Positions 21,652-31,928 are shown, numbered from the stretch's first letter. The stretch: DNA of 64,000 bases from Sulfitobacter noctilucae (GCF_000622365.1 NZ_JASC01000014.1:930001-994000), one strand, 5' to 3'. The notes: generated by a model not told the origin, from the letters alone. Made by a program: numbers and translations.

Positions 21652-22269
21652 CTATTCGTCGGGTTGCACCAGTCCCAGTCCCCGCAGGTATATCCCGATG
21701 CCGGTCTCCAGCAGGTCTTCCGGCGGGAAGGGTGAGGCGCGCCCCGGTGAGTTGCGGGCGAAAAGCTCAACCACGCCGTGGCTCATTGCCCAGATGTGCG
21801 CGGAAAACATCGAGGCAGGGGGGCGCTTGTCTTCAGGGATGTGCTGGCTGAGATCAGTTGCCGCTTTTTCAAGCACACCGTTCGCGCGGTTTGCGACCAA
21901 GGCCAGTTCAGTCGTTCGGTTGATCGAAATGCCGCTTTCGAACATGGCGATGTAGTGACCGGGATATTTGCGGGCAAAGGCAAGATAGGCACGGCCCGTG
22001 GCCTCGAACGCTTTCAGTGCGGAGGGTTGGCCGGACTGATAGGCGTAGTCCATCAGATCGGCAAAGATTTCATACCCTTGTTGGGCGGCTTCCGCGATCA
22101 GCGCCTCGCGGCCATCGAAATGCCGATAGACCGCTGCCGGGGTGACACCCGCCTGTTTGGCGGCCTCGGACAGGGTGAAGCCCATTGGCCCACGCACCTC
22201 GATCAACTCGAGAGCGGCGTCGATTAATGCCTGACGCAGATTGCCGTGATGGTAGCCCTTCTTAGGCAT
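21652..22269 (-). CDS. TetR/AcrR family transcriptional regulator
   Basis: A 205-residue repressor with an N-terminal TetR HTH (about 8-52; [26 protein letters not shown]) and a C-terminal WHG-type ligand domain ([13 protein letters not shown]). I take [13 protein letters not shown] as the N-terminus because this motif is the classic start of its subgroup; the frame stays open for 25 more codons inside ppk2. Its start overlaps the ppk2 stop by eight bases, so it is translated with ppk2. The ligand and targets are unknown. Confidence 0.88.
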   Translation of the reverse strand: MPKKGYHHGNLRQALIDAALELIEVRGPMGFTLSEAAKQAGVTPAAVYRHFDGREALIAEAAQQGYEIFADLMDYAYQSGQPSALKAFEATGRAYLAFARKYPGHYIAMFESGISINRTTELALVANRANGVLEKAATDLSQHIPEDKRPPASMFSAHIWAMSHGVVELFARNSPGRASPFPPEDLLETGIGIYLRGLGLVQPDE

Positions 22270-23131
22270 CCCAAATGTCCGGCCCACCGCAAATGCTTGT
22301 ATCGATCTTGCCGATGGCAGCTGCATCCTTGCGGTCATAGTCAAGCGCGTGCAGCACCGTACGAATAGCGTTCAGCCGCGCACGGCGCTTGTCATCCGAG
22401 CGCACAACGGTCCAGGGGGCTTGCGGCACATGGCTGCGGGCCAGCGTTTCCTGAATGGCACCTGAATATGCGTCCCATTTGGCGAGGCCTTTGACGTCGA
22501 TCCCGCTGAGTTTCCATTGCTTCAGCGGATCGGATTCGCGCGCAAGCATCCGGCGCAATTGTTCGGCGCGGCCCACGTTCAGCCAGAACTTGAACAGATG
22601 CACACCGTCTTCGACCAGCATCGTCTCGAATGGAGTCACTTGCGCAAAGAAATGCTCGCGCTGCTCTGGTGTGCAAAAGCCGAACACATGCTCTACCACG
22701 CCGCGATTGTACCACGAACGATCAAACAGAACCACATCACCTGCAGCGGGCAAGTGGCTGATATAGCGCTGGAAATACCATTGCGTCTGTTCAGTTTCGG
22801 TGGGTTTCGGCAACGCCACAACGCGTGCGGCACGGGGATTCAGGTTGGCGCGAAAACGGCTGATGGTGCCACCCTTGCCAGCCGCATCGCGCCCCTCAAA
22901 GACACACGCGATACGCGCACCGGTCTCACGCGCCCAGGCCTGCAACTTCACCAGTTCGATCTGAAGCCGGTCCATTTCCTTGTCGTATTGCTTGCGCCCC
23001 ATGCGTTCGGAATGGGGGTAGCTGGCAGTTATGACATCGTCTTTGTCGGCGCGCTTTAGCGCGGCGCGGATTTCATCGGGGGCGTCGTTGTTGAAGTATG
23101 CGCTGATTGCGCCGTCAAAAGGCAGGTCCAT
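22262..23131 (-). CDS. ppk2: Polyphosphate kinase 2 family protein
   Basis: A 289-residue P-loop kinase of the PPK2 family, which uses polyphosphate to phosphorylate nucleoside mono- or diphosphates. Walker A is [10 protein letters not shown] (79-88) and the lid/Walker B region [11 protein letters not shown] spans 137-147. Single-domain length fits class I (NDP-phosphorylating). I take ATG at 23131 with GGAG eight bases upstream; a GTG at 23152 would add seven residues. The TetR gene follows with an overlap. Confidence 0.92.
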   Translation of the reverse strand: MDLPFDGAISAYFNNDAPDEIRAALKRADKDDVITASYPHSERMGRKQYDKEMDRLQIELVKLQAWARETGARIACVFEGRDAAGKGGTISRFRANLNPRAARVVALPKPTETEQTQWYFQRYISHLPAAGDVVLFDRSWYNRGVVEHVFGFCTPEQREHFFAQVTPFETMLVEDGVHLFKFWLNVGRAEQLRRMLARESDPLKQWKLSGIDVKGLAKWDAYSGAIQETLARSHVPQAPWTVVRSDDKRRARLNAIRTVLHALDYDRKDAAAIGKIDTSICGGPDIWDA

Positions 23132-23181
23132 GCGGGCTCCGAATGCTGTCACTCTGCCCTCTATATGGGATGTTAAGGCGC

Positions 23182-24153
23182 TTAACGCAAACCCGCGCGT
23201 GCGGCGGCGCGGTCGATGGCGGCGGCGACCTCGGCCGGGGCCGTGTGTTGCAGCATGTGCCCCTGACCCGGCAAAACGGTCAGATTGCCATTCGGCACAT
23301 CGCCCATCAGCACCTCTGCGTGAACCGACAGCGGCACCGTCGTATCCGCATCGCCATGCACCGCTTCGATGGGCATGGTGAGGGCGTCATAGCGCTGGCG
23401 CATGTCGACCACATGGGGGCGCAATTGATCGACCTGCTGGGCATTGGCCCGCAAGCTCTCTCGGCGCAGGGTCATCCCGACACCGATATGCTCACCGTAT
23501 CCGGCCGGCGCATGCTGAGGTGCAAAGGTCGCATCAATGCTTTGCTTTATATAGCTTTTCGGCACAAAGGCCGACACCATCGGCACAAAAAGCGCACCCC
23601 CCAAAGGTGAGCCATTAACCGTATAGATCCAGCCCAGCTCACCCGGCCAAGGCTCTGCCACGGCAGAGGCCAACACGAGGGCTGCGGTTTCATCCGGACG
23701 GTTGAGTGCCCATGCGATGGCGACGATGCCGCCAAAGGAATGGCCCATGACTATAGGGCTGCTGACGCCGATCTGGTCAGCGACCTTTTGCAAAAGGGCG
23801 GCCTGTTCCAGCGGGCTTTCGGATGCGGTGTTCCATGGCCCCGATTTGCCCGGCAGGCGCCCCGTCCAGCCTAAACCGGGGCGGTCAAAGAGGATCACGC
23901 GATAGCGATCGGTCAGCTGCGCGGTCAGATTCATCGTCAGGTCTTTGATATTGCCGCTGGCCCCGTGAAGGAGCACCAGATCAGGACCGCTGCCCATGAT
24001 CCTGTAGTGCACCGGCGTGCCATCGACCGTGATGATCGTACCCGTGGGCGGATTGGTTTCTTTAGCCTGTTGTTCACGCGCGCGGGCCTGCCACTGAACC
24101 AGCAAGACAACACCCACGACGAAGAGCGCCAGAAAGATCAGGAGACGGCCCAT
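23182..24153 (-). CDS. Alpha/beta hydrolase, membrane-anchored
   Basis: A 323-residue alpha/beta-hydrolase. An N-terminal membrane anchor (about residues 4-22, [17 protein letters not shown]) puts the enzyme domain outside the cytoplasm. The oxyanion motif LLHGASGN (61-68), nucleophile elbow GHSFGG (Ser139), an Asp in HGDADTTVP and a His in GQGHML form the expected triad. The family includes esterases and haloperoxidase-like enzymes; substrate unknown. Its ATG lies one base after the metA stop, so it is the second gene of a metA transcript. Confidence 0.88.
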   Translation of the reverse strand: MGRLLIFLALFVVGVVLLVQWQARAREQQAKETNPPTGTIITVDGTPVHYRIMGSGPDLVLLHGASGNIKDLTMNLTAQLTDRYRVILFDRPGLGWTGRLPGKSGPWNTASESPLEQAALLQKVADQIGVSSPIVMGHSFGGIVAIAWALNRPDETAALVLASAVAEPWPGELGWIYTVNGSPLGGALFVPMVSAFVPKSYIKQSIDATFAPQHAPAGYGEHIGVGMTLRRESLRANAQQVDQLRPHVVDMRQRYDALTMPIEAVHGDADTTVPLSVHAEVLMGDVPNGNLTVLPGQGHMLQHTAPAEVAAAIDRAAARAGLR

Positions 24154-24154
24154 G

Positions 24155-25075
24155 CTACGCTTGTCCGATGCGCGTGATATCAAAGGGGGTAGATTGGTAT
24201 ATCTCGTTGATCCAATTGCCATAAAGCAAATGCGCATGGCTGCGCCAGCGATTGAGCGGCGTGCGGCTTGGGTCGTCGTCGGGGTAGTAGTTGCCCGGCA
24301 CGTTGATCGGTGTGTTCGAGGCCACGTCGCGGTCATATTCCTGTTTCAGCGTGTCGCTGTCGTACTCAAAATGGTTGAATACATAAAGCGCCCGGTGATC
24401 GGGATCTTCGATCAGACAGGGGCCGACTTCGTCACTGCCCAGCAGGGTTTTGAGCGCGGGCTTGGCATCGACCTCTGCCTGACGCATTTCAGTCCAGCGC
24501 GACACGGGCATCACGCAATCGTCTGAAAACCCGCGCAGATAGGGCGAGGAGGGATCAAGATTACGGTGGCGGAAACAGCCGAAGGCTTTGTGGTCCAGAA
24601 TATGTTTCTGCACGCCATGAAAATGGTTGATCATCGCCATGCCGCCCCAGCACACGCCAAAGGTCGAGTGCACATTGGTCTGTGTCCAATCCATTACACG
24701 GCGCAGTTCGTCCCAGTACGACACCTCGGTAAACGGCAGATGTTCTATGGGTGCGCCGGTGATGATCAGACCATCGAATTTCTCGTCCCAAGCGTCGCTG
24801 ACGGGGCGGTAGAAGCTTTCCATATGCTCTGCGGCGGTGTTGCGGGTCTGGTGGTCGGACATCCGCAAGAGGCTCAGCTCGATCTGTAAGGGCGTGGCGC
24901 CGATCAGGCGGGCAAACTGGTTCTCTGTCTGGATTTTCTTGGGCATCAGGTTGAGGAGAGCGATGCGCAAGGGCCGGATATCCTGCGTCGCCGCCTGATC
25001 CTCGTCCAGCACCATCACCCCTTCGCGCGTCAGCACGTCAAAGGCAGGCAGGTCGGAAGGCAGTTTAATAGGCAT
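24155..25075 (-). CDS. metA: Homoserine O-acyltransferase MetA (probable acetyltransferase)
   Basis: Activates homoserine in methionine synthesis. The 306-residue protein is a MetA-type (glutamine amidotransferase-like) enzyme with nucleophile Cys142 in FGVCWGG. Residue 111 is Glu (GAPIEHLPF). Work on MetA from Bacillus and E. coli links Glu111 to acetyl-CoA use and Gly111 to succinyl-CoA use, so O-acetylhomoserine is the likely product despite the common succinyltransferase label. I looked upstream for a SAM-II riboswitch and did not recognise one. A hydrolase gene follows one base later. Confidence 0.95.
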   Translation of the reverse strand: MPIKLPSDLPAFDVLTREGVMVLDEDQAATQDIRPLRIALLNLMPKKIQTENQFARLIGATPLQIELSLLRMSDHQTRNTAAEHMESFYRPVSDAWDEKFDGLIITGAPIEHLPFTEVSYWDELRRVMDWTQTNVHSTFGVCWGGMAMINHFHGVQKHILDHKAFGCFRHRNLDPSSPYLRGFSDDCVMPVSRWTEMRQAEVDAKPALKTLLGSDEVGPCLIEDPDHRALYVFNHFEYDSDTLKQEYDRDVASNTPINVPGNYYPDDDPSRTPLNRWRSHAHLLYGNWINEIYQSTPFDITRIGQA

Positions 25076-25155
25076 GGGTCAGGTCCGTTTTGGTGAAGCG
25101 GTTAGATAGGGCGCGAAAGCACCTCTGCCAAGGGTAGGGCGCGGAGTGCGCTGCG

Positions 25156-26010
25156 TTATGCGGGAAGAGTGTTTGCAATCAGGTCCACAAAATCGTCTTG
25201 GGTTTCCAAGGCGCTGATCTGGTCGGGGGTTATCGTCACGCCCCATTTTGCCATAGCCTCATACCGCGGTTGTCGATGCGACAGCGCCTGTGCGTAGGTC
25301 CAGCGCACAAAGGCATCGGGATCAACCTCTGCTTCGGTGCAATCGTGCTGCGTCAGATACTCCTGCCAGACACGCGCCAGGAACTCGGGCTGATAGGCCA
25401 TCGGCTTGGGCGCACGGTCAAAGCGGCGGATCAATTCCTGGGTATGCGCCTCATCCCCTTCGATCCATACCATCAGGCATTCATCAGAGAGCGCGCGCAG
25501 CAAGGGGTCTTCGGGGTTAGCGGCGTCGACCCATTCACAGATCGACCCACCCGTGTCGCAGATGAAGTGGTCATAGCCATAAAGCGCCTGTGCGCGGTCC
25601 GCGAAGTGAGGTGTGTCGTAAAGAGCGGCAATCTCGCCTTGGCGAAAAGCTTCCTGACGGGTGGCATATTCGGCCATGGGCAGACCACCTTTTGCGGGAT
25701 CACCCGGCTTGCCCAGCCATGTGGCAACCGGCGAAAGGTTCTCAAAGGTGATGTTCGACGCAATATAGATGCTGTCGCTCATCAGAAGATCGCGCAGGAA
25801 GGGCACCTTCATCGCTTCGGATTTGGCATTGTCCACAATGGCTTCGCCCAGATAGCGGGTGCCGATGCGGTAATCGATGGAGTAGTGAAACCAATCGCCG
25901 GAGCCGCGCAGGAGACCGGACAGATGGGTCTTGCCAAGGCCTGACATCCCGAAGACCAGAACCTTGCGGTGCGGCGCGGCACGCCAGTCGGAAGCGGAAG
26001 AATAAAGCAT
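25156..26010 (-). CDS. P-loop NTPase of unknown function
   Basis: A 284-residue protein with Walker A GMSGLGKTH at 21-29 near its N-terminus. A kinase-like Walker B or lid is suggested by YDHFICDTGGSICEW around residue 145. The rest (NITFENLSPVATWLG, APKPMAYQPEFLARVW) looks like a conserved protein family I know from Rhodobacteraceae annotations only as ATPase. No membrane span or extra domain is seen. It lies upstream of metA on the same strand with 80 bases between, and downstream of an EamA transporter. I cannot assign a substrate. Confidence 0.75.
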   Translation of the reverse strand: MLYSSASDWRAAPHRKVLVFGMSGLGKTHLSGLLRGSGDWFHYSIDYRIGTRYLGEAIVDNAKSEAMKVPFLRDLLMSDSIYIASNITFENLSPVATWLGKPGDPAKGGLPMAEYATRQEAFRQGEIAALYDTPHFADRAQALYGYDHFICDTGGSICEWVDAANPEDPLLRALSDECLMVWIEGDEAHTQELIRRFDRAPKPMAYQPEFLARVWQEYLTQHDCTEAEVDPDAFVRWTYAQALSHRQPRYEAMAKWGVTITPDQISALETQDDFVDLIANTLPA

Positions 26011-26040
26011 GGGGCAGGGTCCGGCGCTGTCTGTTTTGTC

Positions 26041-26955
26041 TTACCTAGCGCGAACCCGCCCAAGGCGCCAGATGCGCCCGTCGAGCAGCATCAATCCAAG
26101 CGCCAGCAAGGCAAATCCGGCGTAGGCCGAGGGATGCAGGGTCTCGGTCAGCAAGACTGCCCCCAGGACGATGCCGAACGGCGGAATCAGCAAGGTCACC
26201 ACCATCAGATTGCCGCTGCCCGCCATAGCCAGCACACGGTAATATAGCAGGTAGGCAACCGCGGTGCCCAGCAAGGCGTAGTAACCGATTGCGCTAATTG
26301 TGCGCGTTTGCAGATTCAGCGTGAGCGGACCTTCAACCCACCACGCCAGAGGCAACATGATAAGCGTGGCCCCGGTGACCATCCCGGCGGCCGCGACCTG
26401 CGGCGGCTGACCGGACAAAGTCTTGCGCGCCCACACGCTGGCCAGGGCATAGGACACGGTGCCGGTGATCACAGCAAGTTGCGCAAGCGAGCGAAGATCG
26501 AAATGGCTGAGGTTCTCAACTCCGATGGCCACGGCCAACCCGACAAAGCCAAGACAAACGCCCACCGCTTTGCGCGGGGTAATGCGTTCATCGGCAAAGA
26601 AGATCGACGCGGCGATCACGCCGAAAATCGCAGTGGCACCGTTGAGGATCGAGGTCAGCCCGCTTTCGATATAGAGCTGACCCCATGCCATGAGACCGAA
26701 GGGGATGACATTGTTCAAAAGCCCCATGCCCAAAAACGCGCCCCAGACTTTCGGCGCACGCGGCACGGGCAACCGCATGGCGATGACCACCACCCAAAGC
26801 ACAAGCGCTGCCCAACCGACACGGTGTGCCACTGCAGTCAGCGGGCCAATCTCGTCCAGTGCCACCCGGACCGACACAAAAGACGCGCCCCAGATCGCCG
26901 CCAGGAGCAGCAGTTCGGCCCATGCATGAAGCGATATTGATTTCTGTTCAGTCAT
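26041..26955 (-). CDS. EamA/DMT family transporter
   Basis: A 304-residue inner-membrane protein with about ten hydrophobic spans arranged as two EamA halves (roughly 12-145 and 155-295). Conserved drug/metabolite-transporter features include WGASFVSVRVAL in span 1 and the PPFGIVLGAVLLTE block in the second half. Such carriers export amino acids or other metabolites. I take the ATG at 26955; a TTG at 26961 is the other option. A second EamA gene lies directly upstream on the same strand. Confidence 0.9.
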   Translation of the reverse strand: MTEQKSISLHAWAELLLLAAIWGASFVSVRVALDEIGPLTAVAHRVGWAALVLWVVVIAMRLPVPRAPKVWGAFLGMGLLNNVIPFGLMAWGQLYIESGLTSILNGATAIFGVIAASIFFADERITPRKAVGVCLGFVGLAVAIGVENLSHFDLRSLAQLAVITGTVSYALASVWARKTLSGQPPQVAAAGMVTGATLIMLPLAWWVEGPLTLNLQTRTISAIGYYALLGTAVAYLLYYRVLAMAGSGNLMVVTLLIPPFGIVLGAVLLTETLHPSAYAGFALLALGLMLLDGRIWRLGRVRAR

Positions 26956-26997
26956 GGACAAAGGTGAACCAGACTGCGCAAGCAGCGGCGACCCGAT

Positions 26998-27861
26998 TCA
27001 TGCGGCTTTGCGTGTCTCAAACCAGATGTTCAGATAATTGCCCGCGAAAATTACCACCGCGCCGACGATCACCCAGATATCCAAAGCTTCGTTATAGAGC
27101 AGCATCGCCACCAGTGCGATGATCGGCAGGCGCGCAAAATCAATAGGTGCCACGACCGAGGCCGGCGCCAGCGTGAGCGCCTTTGTGATACAAAAGTGCG
27201 CCAGCAAGCCGCAGAGCCCAACGGCGACCAGAAGCGGCAGATCGGACGGGCGGGGCAGGGCGATGTCGCCATCATAGCCTGCCGTCAAAAGGCCAAAGAT
27301 CAACTGGAAGAAGGTCAGATAGAACATGATCGCGGTGATCGTTTCGGTTTCGGTCAAACGCTTTGTGAAGACATAGGTCAGCGCAAAGAAAACCGCGCAG
27401 CCTGCGGCGGCGGCGAGGTTCGGATCAAGCCCTGCCATATCGGGACGGGCAACGATTAGAATGCCGACAAACCCCATCAGAGCCGAGATCGCCCGTATCT
27501 GTGTGAGCCTTTCGCCCAGAAACAACGCAGATAGGATAATCACCCACAGCGGCGCAGTGAACTCGAAAGCAAAGACTTGAGCCAGGGGCAGCACTGTCAC
27601 GGCATAGAACCACATGTTCTGACCCGTAAAATGAAAGATATTCCGGATCAAATGGACTTTGACCGCGCCTGTCCCGATCTGGCGATAGCTGCTGGTGGCG
27701 GCGGCAAGTACCAGAACAATTAGCAGCCCGATGGCGGAGCGGTACATCATTATTTCGAAGGTATCGAACTGCGCAGACAGCTCGCGCCCGGCGATCGCCA
27801 TGGTGGTAAAGCTGAAAATCGCACCCAGCATCCAGATCGCGGCCTGTATCGATGGGGTCAT
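26998..27861 (-). CDS. EamA/DMT family transporter, second copy
   Basis: A 287-residue protein with ten predicted spans and two EamA repeats. Features include FSFTTMAIAGRELS in the first span and APLWVIILSALFLGERLT closing the first half. It differs clearly from the downstream copy, so the pair is not a recent tandem duplication. The last four bases of the monooxygenase gene overlap its start, placing it in the guaA-side transcript. The substrate is unknown. Confidence 0.9.
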   Translation of the reverse strand: MTPSIQAAIWMLGAIFSFTTMAIAGRELSAQFDTFEIMMYRSAIGLLIVLVLAAATSSYRQIGTGAVKVHLIRNIFHFTGQNMWFYAVTVLPLAQVFAFEFTAPLWVIILSALFLGERLTQIRAISALMGFVGILIVARPDMAGLDPNLAAAAGCAVFFALTYVFTKRLTETETITAIMFYLTFFQLIFGLLTAGYDGDIALPRPSDLPLLVAVGLCGLLAHFCITKALTLAPASVVAPIDFARLPIIALVAMLLYNEALDIWVIVGAVVIFAGNYLNIWFETRKAA

Positions 27862-28136
27862 TCTAGGCCTGTGATCGTATAGTCGCGCGGGATGCCAGCG
27901 GTTTTTAGCGCCCAGTCAGAGGCCTTGGTGCGCTCCTGATGCGCTTCAAAAGCTTCCGTGTCGGTAAATTCCTCGGCTACGGTCCAGACCAATGGGTCTT
28001 CGGTAGCGGAGACTTCGAACGACACACAGCCCGGTTCGGCGCGGGTCAGTTGGATATGGGTGTACAAAGCCGCACGCACCTTATCCGCTTGCGCCGGCGT
28101 TTCGCAGCGCAACGTGCCGTTCAAGATCACTCCCAT
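27858..28136 (-). CDS. Putative quinol monooxygenase (ABM family)
   Basis: A 92-residue dimeric alpha/beta-barrel protein of the antibiotic biosynthesis monooxygenase (YgiN-like) family: [13 protein letters not shown] at the start, EPGCVSFEV in the middle and [13 protein letters not shown] towards the end. YgiN-like proteins oxidise quinols without cofactor. It overlaps the guaA 3' end by ten bases and the next transporter by four, so translation is coupled. Confidence 0.85.
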   Translation of the reverse strand: MGVILNGTLRCETPAQADKVRAALYTHIQLTRAEPGCVSFEVSATEDPLVWTVAEEFTDTEAFEAHQERTKASDWALKTAGIPRDYTITGLE

Positions 28137-29701
28137 TCGATTGTGCCGGGAGGTTTGGACGTGATGTCATAGGTCACGCGGTTGATGCCGGGGACCTCGT
28201 TAATAATGCGCGTGGCGGTTTCGCCCAGAAATTCATGGGTAAAAGGATAATAGTCCGCCGTCATGCCATCGACGGAGGTCACAGCCCGCAGCGCACAGGC
28301 GAAATCGTACGTCCGCCCGTCGCCCATGACACCCACGGTACGCACCGGCAGGATCGCGACAAATGCTTGCCAGATATCATCATAAAGCCCGTGCTTGCGG
28401 ATCTGGTCGATATAGACCGCATCGGCCTCGCGCAGAATGTCGAGTTTCGCCCGCGTGATCTCTCCAGGGCAGCGAATCGCAAGGCCGGGGCCGGGGAAAG
28501 GATGCCGCCCGATGAAAGATTTTGGCAATCCGAGTTCGACGCCAAGGGCGCGAACCTCGTCTTTGAAAAGTTCGCGCAACGGTTCGACCAATTTTAAACC
28601 CATCTTTTCGGGCAATCCACCAACGTTGTGATGGCTCTTGATGGTCACAGAGGGCCCGCCAGAGAAGCTGACTGATTCGATAACGTCCGGGTAAAGCGTG
28701 CCTTGGGCGAGAAATTTGGCGTCGCCCACCTCGGTTGCGTGTTTCTGAAAGACGTCGATGAAGAGCTTGCCGATGATCTTGCGCTTCGCTTCGGGGTCAT
28801 CCTGACCGTCAAGTTCACCAAGAAACAGGTCCTGCTCGTCCGCGTGAATAAGCGGCATGTTGTAGTGGTCGCGGAACATGGTGACGACCTCTTCGGCCTC
28901 GCCCTTGCGCAGCAATCCGTGATCAACAAAGACGCAGGTCAACTGATCGCCGATCGCTTCATGGATAAGGACCGCCGCAACCGAGGAATCAACACCGCCC
29001 GAGAGGCCACAGATCACCTTATCATCGCCAACGGTCTCGCGGATTTTGGCAATCGCTTCTTCGCGGTAGGCGCTCATCGTCCAGTCGCCCTTGAAACCTG
29101 CCAGCCGGACAAAGTTCTCGTAGAGCTTTGCGCCATTGGGTGTGTGGTGCACTTCCGGATGGAATTGCACGGCATAAAAATGGCGATCGGGGTCGGCGGT
29201 AACGGCAAATGGCGCGTTGGGCGAAGTGCCGAAGACGCGGAAACCGGGTGCGATCCTGCTGACGTGGTCGCCGTGGCTCATCCAAACCTGTTCCCGTTCG
29301 GTCAGGAACCATCCTTCTAAGAGGTCAAGTTGTTCGGTTTCTGGCGTGACATAGGCACGGCCAAACTCGGCGGTGTTATGGCCGCGCTCGACTTTACCAC
29401 CCAGCATTTCCATCATCACTTGCTGACCATAACAGATCCCAAGGATCGGAACGTTCAGCTCGAACACCTGCTCCGGCGGGCGCGGTGCCCCTTCGGCAAA
29501 GACCGACGCGGGCCCGCCCGACAGAATCACGGCCTTGGGCGCGAACTCTGCCAAAAATTCGGGGGTGACTGCATTGAAGGGGTGAATTTCGCAGTAGACA
29601 TGCAGTTCGCGCAAACGGCGGGCAATCAACTGAGTGACCTGGCTGCCGAAGTCGATGATCAGCAAACGGTCGTGGTCGGTGGGGGCATGGATCTGGGTCA
29701 T
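28127..29701 (-). CDS. guaA: GMP synthase (glutamine-hydrolysing)
   Basis: Converts XMP to GMP with glutamine as nitrogen donor. The 524-residue enzyme has the class I amidotransferase domain (Cys90 in GICYGQQ), the ATP-pyrophosphatase motif GLSGGVDSS near residue 235, and the C-terminal dimerisation domain ending [17 protein letters not shown], which closes the XMP site. It heads the run guaA, monooxygenase, EamA, EamA. The 196 bases between its start and the MttB-like gene at 29898 hold both divergent promoters; I see no riboswitch or tRNA there. Confidence 0.98.
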   Translation of the reverse strand: MTQIHAPTDHDRLLIIDFGSQVTQLIARRLRELHVYCEIHPFNAVTPEFLAEFAPKAVILSGGPASVFAEGAPRPPEQVFELNVPILGICYGQQVMMEMLGGKVERGHNTAEFGRAYVTPETEQLDLLEGWFLTEREQVWMSHGDHVSRIAPGFRVFGTSPNAPFAVTADPDRHFYAVQFHPEVHHTPNGAKLYENFVRLAGFKGDWTMSAYREEAIAKIRETVGDDKVICGLSGGVDSSVAAVLIHEAIGDQLTCVFVDHGLLRKGEAEEVVTMFRDHYNMPLIHADEQDLFLGELDGQDDPEAKRKIIGKLFIDVFQKHATEVGDAKFLAQGTLYPDVIESVSFSGGPSVTIKSHHNVGGLPEKMGLKLVEPLRELFKDEVRALGVELGLPKSFIGRHPFPGPGLAIRCPGEITRAKLDILREADAVYIDQIRKHGLYDDIWQAFVAILPVRTVGVMGDGRTYDFACALRAVTSVDGMTADYYPFTHEFLGETATRIINEVPGINRVTYDITSKPPGTIEWE

Positions 29702-29897
29702 GCTGTCTGATTATGGGGGGACGGGGGTGCTGGCAAGAGCCGGATTGCCTGAGGCCCTGCGAACCCGCCATCTGATTGCAGGCAAAAACAGGCGACAGAG
29801 GATGGATGTCGGTTTTTGACCCACAAAGACGGTATCTGCGCGAAGGGGGTGCAGGGAATAGAGTAGCAGAGGAGAAAATTTGTGTGAGGGACAGAGA

Positions 29898-31436
29898 ATG
29901 GCGGAATCAGCACGGCGCGGACGGGGCGGCGGTGGCGCGGCCCGGCGGGCAGAACGCAACACGGTGTCCTTCGAGACCGCACGCTATATCGAGCGCAATA
30001 TTCCCAATTTCGAGGTGCTGACCGAAGAAGCACTCGAGCTCATCGAGACCAACGCAGAGACGATTCTCGAAGAGGTCGGCGTGAACTTCCCTGAAAACCC
30101 CGCCGCTTTGGCCCGCTGGCGCGACGCAGGTGCAGATGTGCAGGGCGAACGCGTGCGCATTCCGCGTGGTCTGGCACGCCAGCTTTGCGCAACCGCACCC
30201 TCTGAATATACCCAGCACGCCCGTAACCCGGCCCGCAACGTCGTGGTCGGCGGCAAGAACCTCGTGCTTGCCCCGGTCTATGGCCCGCCCTTCGTACGCG
30301 ATGCCGCAGGCGGGCGGCGCTATGCCACAATGGCGGATTTCAACAAATTCGTGAAGCTGGGGTATATGTCGAAGTGGCTGCACCATTCAGGCGGCACCGT
30401 CTGCGAACCCACAGACCTGCCCGTGAACAAGCGCCATCTGGATATGCTGCATGCCCATATGACCCTGAGCGATAAACCGTTCATGGGATCAGTGACCGAG
30501 CCGAGCCGCGCACAGGATTCGGTAGATATGTGCAAAATCCTCTTCGGTGAGGAATTTGTGCAGCAAAACACTGTGATGACGTCGCTGATCAACATCAACT
30601 CGCCGATGACGTTCGATGATGTGATGATGGGTGCGCTGGAGGTTTATGCGCAGAATAATCAGGCCTGCATCATCTCGCCCTTTATCGTGGGTGGCGCGAT
30701 GGCACCGGTTTCGGTCGCTGGCACACTGACGCAGGTCATGGCCGAAGCGCTGGCGGGTATTGCCTATTCCCAATTGTGCTGCGCGGGGGCCCCGGTCATC
30801 ATGGGGGCATTCGTCACATCGATCGATATGAATTCGGGCGCGCCGACCTTTGGCACGCCAGAGGCGTCGCATGTCACCTATGGCGTGGGACAACTGGCAC
30901 GACGGATGAACCTGCCTTACCGGTCTGCGGGGGGCTTCTGTGGCTCGAAACTGCCCGATGCACAGGCCGCTTACGAAAGTGCGAACAGCCTGAATATGGG
31001 GCTTCTCTCAGGGGTGAATTTCATGCTGCATGCCTGCGGTTGGCTGGAAGGCGGGCTGGTCAGCTCGTTCGAGAAATTCGTGATGGATGCCGATCAGTTG
31101 GGCGCGCTGCACCATTTCGCCCGTGGGGTCGAGATTGACGAGAACGCGCAGGCGATGGATGCGATCCGCGAGGTGGGACCAGGTGGCCATTATCTGGGGT
31201 GCGCACACACCCAGGGCAATTTCAAGAACGCTTTCTGGAAATCTGACCTGCTGGATTACAAACCGTTCGAGACCTGGGAAGATGACGGCGCCCGCGATAC
31301 GCAGGCCTTGGCCAGCTTGCGCGTGGAAAAGATGCTGGGCGACTATCAGCAACCGGCGCTTGATCCGGCCATCCGCGAAGCGCTCGACGCCTTTGTAGCG
31401 CAGAAGAAAGCGGCCGAGCCTGACAGCTTTATGTGA
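29898..31436 (+). CDS. MttB-superfamily methyltransferase (no pyrrolysine codon)
   Basis: A 512-residue TIM-barrel protein of the trimethylamine methyltransferase (MttB) superfamily, recognisable from TLTQVMAEALAGIAYSQL and GAPTFGTPEASH. Archaeal MttB reads an in-frame amber codon as pyrrolysine; here the frame is open throughout, so this is a non-Pyl homologue like glycine betaine methyltransferases, which demethylate quaternary amines to a corrinoid protein. I take ATG at 29898 (MAESARRGRGG) with GAGG upstream. The N-terminal 20 residues are Arg/Gly/Ala-rich. No corrinoid protein gene is adjacent, so its partner is elsewhere. Confidence 0.88.
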   Translation: MAESARRGRGGGGAARRAERNTVSFETARYIERNIPNFEVLTEEALELIETNAETILEEVGVNFPENPAALARWRDAGADVQGERVRIPRGLARQLCATAPSEYTQHARNPARNVVVGGKNLVLAPVYGPPFVRDAAGGRRYATMADFNKFVKLGYMSKWLHHSGGTVCEPTDLPVNKRHLDMLHAHMTLSDKPFMGSVTEPSRAQDSVDMCKILFGEEFVQQNTVMTSLININSPMTFDDVMMGALEVYAQNNQACIISPFIVGGAMAPVSVAGTLTQVMAEALAGIAYSQLCCAGAPVIMGAFVTSIDMNSGAPTFGTPEASHVTYGVGQLARRMNLPYRSAGGFCGSKLPDAQAAYESANSLNMGLLSGVNFMLHACGWLEGGLVSSFEKFVMDADQLGALHHFARGVEIDENAQAMDAIREVGPGGHYLGCAHTQGNFKNAFWKSDLLDYKPFETWEDDGARDTQALASLRVEKMLGDYQQPALDPAIREALDAFVAQKKAAEPDSFM

Positions 31437-31474
31437 AAGCAACCGAGAGTCGCGGTTCAGAGCCGAGGCGCGCC

Positions 31475-31771
31475 TCAAGATGCAACGGGCTGCGCGGCTT
31501 TAAATTCGCGGGCCTCGCCGACCATCGCGATGAGTACATCAACATGGCGGACCAGACTGTAGTTGGCGTCCCCAAGGGTGCGTTGATCTTCCAGTTCAGC
31601 CTCGATCTCGATCAGCTTCATCAGGGCGGCCCCGTGCCGCGGCAGCACGCCATAGCCCAGCAGACGCGGCAGATGCATTGCGCGGCGGTAGTCCTGTGCA
31701 CCAATCCTTGCGGCCCGCATCATCAACCGTGGACGGTGCAGCGCGTTCAGCATAGTTAACAAATCTTGCAT
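31475..31771 (-). CDS. DUF6477 family protein
   Basis: A 98-residue helical, basic protein matching the DUF6477 family known from Rhodobacteraceae. The N-terminal block LNALHRPRLMMRAARIGAQDY and DLL start are typical; the middle contains RHVDVLIAMVGEAREFK. Function unknown. It is divergent from the DUF6456 gene across a 246-base intergenic region. Confidence 0.75.
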   Translation of the reverse strand: MQDLLTMLNALHRPRLMMRAARIGAQDYRRAMHLPRLLGYGVLPRHGAALMKLIEIEAELEDQRTLGDANYSLVRHVDVLIAMVGEAREFKAAQPVAS

Positions 31772-31895
31772 TTTCTCTTCCTCGATTTGTGATTGATCAG
31801 ACCGAATTGGCCGAACTGCTCACAGGATGACACAACCTAAGAGGGTGTTGCGTGCCTTGGTGAGGGTCCGTGCGGGGGTTTCACAACTGTTTACC

Positions 31896-31909
31896 GTTTC
31901 GAAACAATG
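31896..31909 (+). repeat. GTTTCGAAACAATG motif, copy 2
   Basis: A ten-base palindrome GTTTCGAAAC followed by AATG. The same 14 bases occur at 16023-16036. This copy is in the promoter region between the DUF6477 and DUF6456 genes; the other is just downstream of the crotonase gene. Two copies are too few to assign a regulator. Confidence 0.45.
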
Positions 31910-31928
31910 CTGCCTAAACGGCGAGATT

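Noticed and set aside
25076-25155. Possible SAM-II or SAM/SAH riboswitch ahead of metA
   Set aside because: Such elements are common ahead of alphaproteobacterial met genes, but the conserved core could not be recognised; only a short GGTGC/GCGCC hairpin is seen.
29702-29897. tRNA-like GC-rich segment between guaA and the MttB-like gene
   Set aside because: Ends near CCA but there is no T-loop or cloverleaf pairing.
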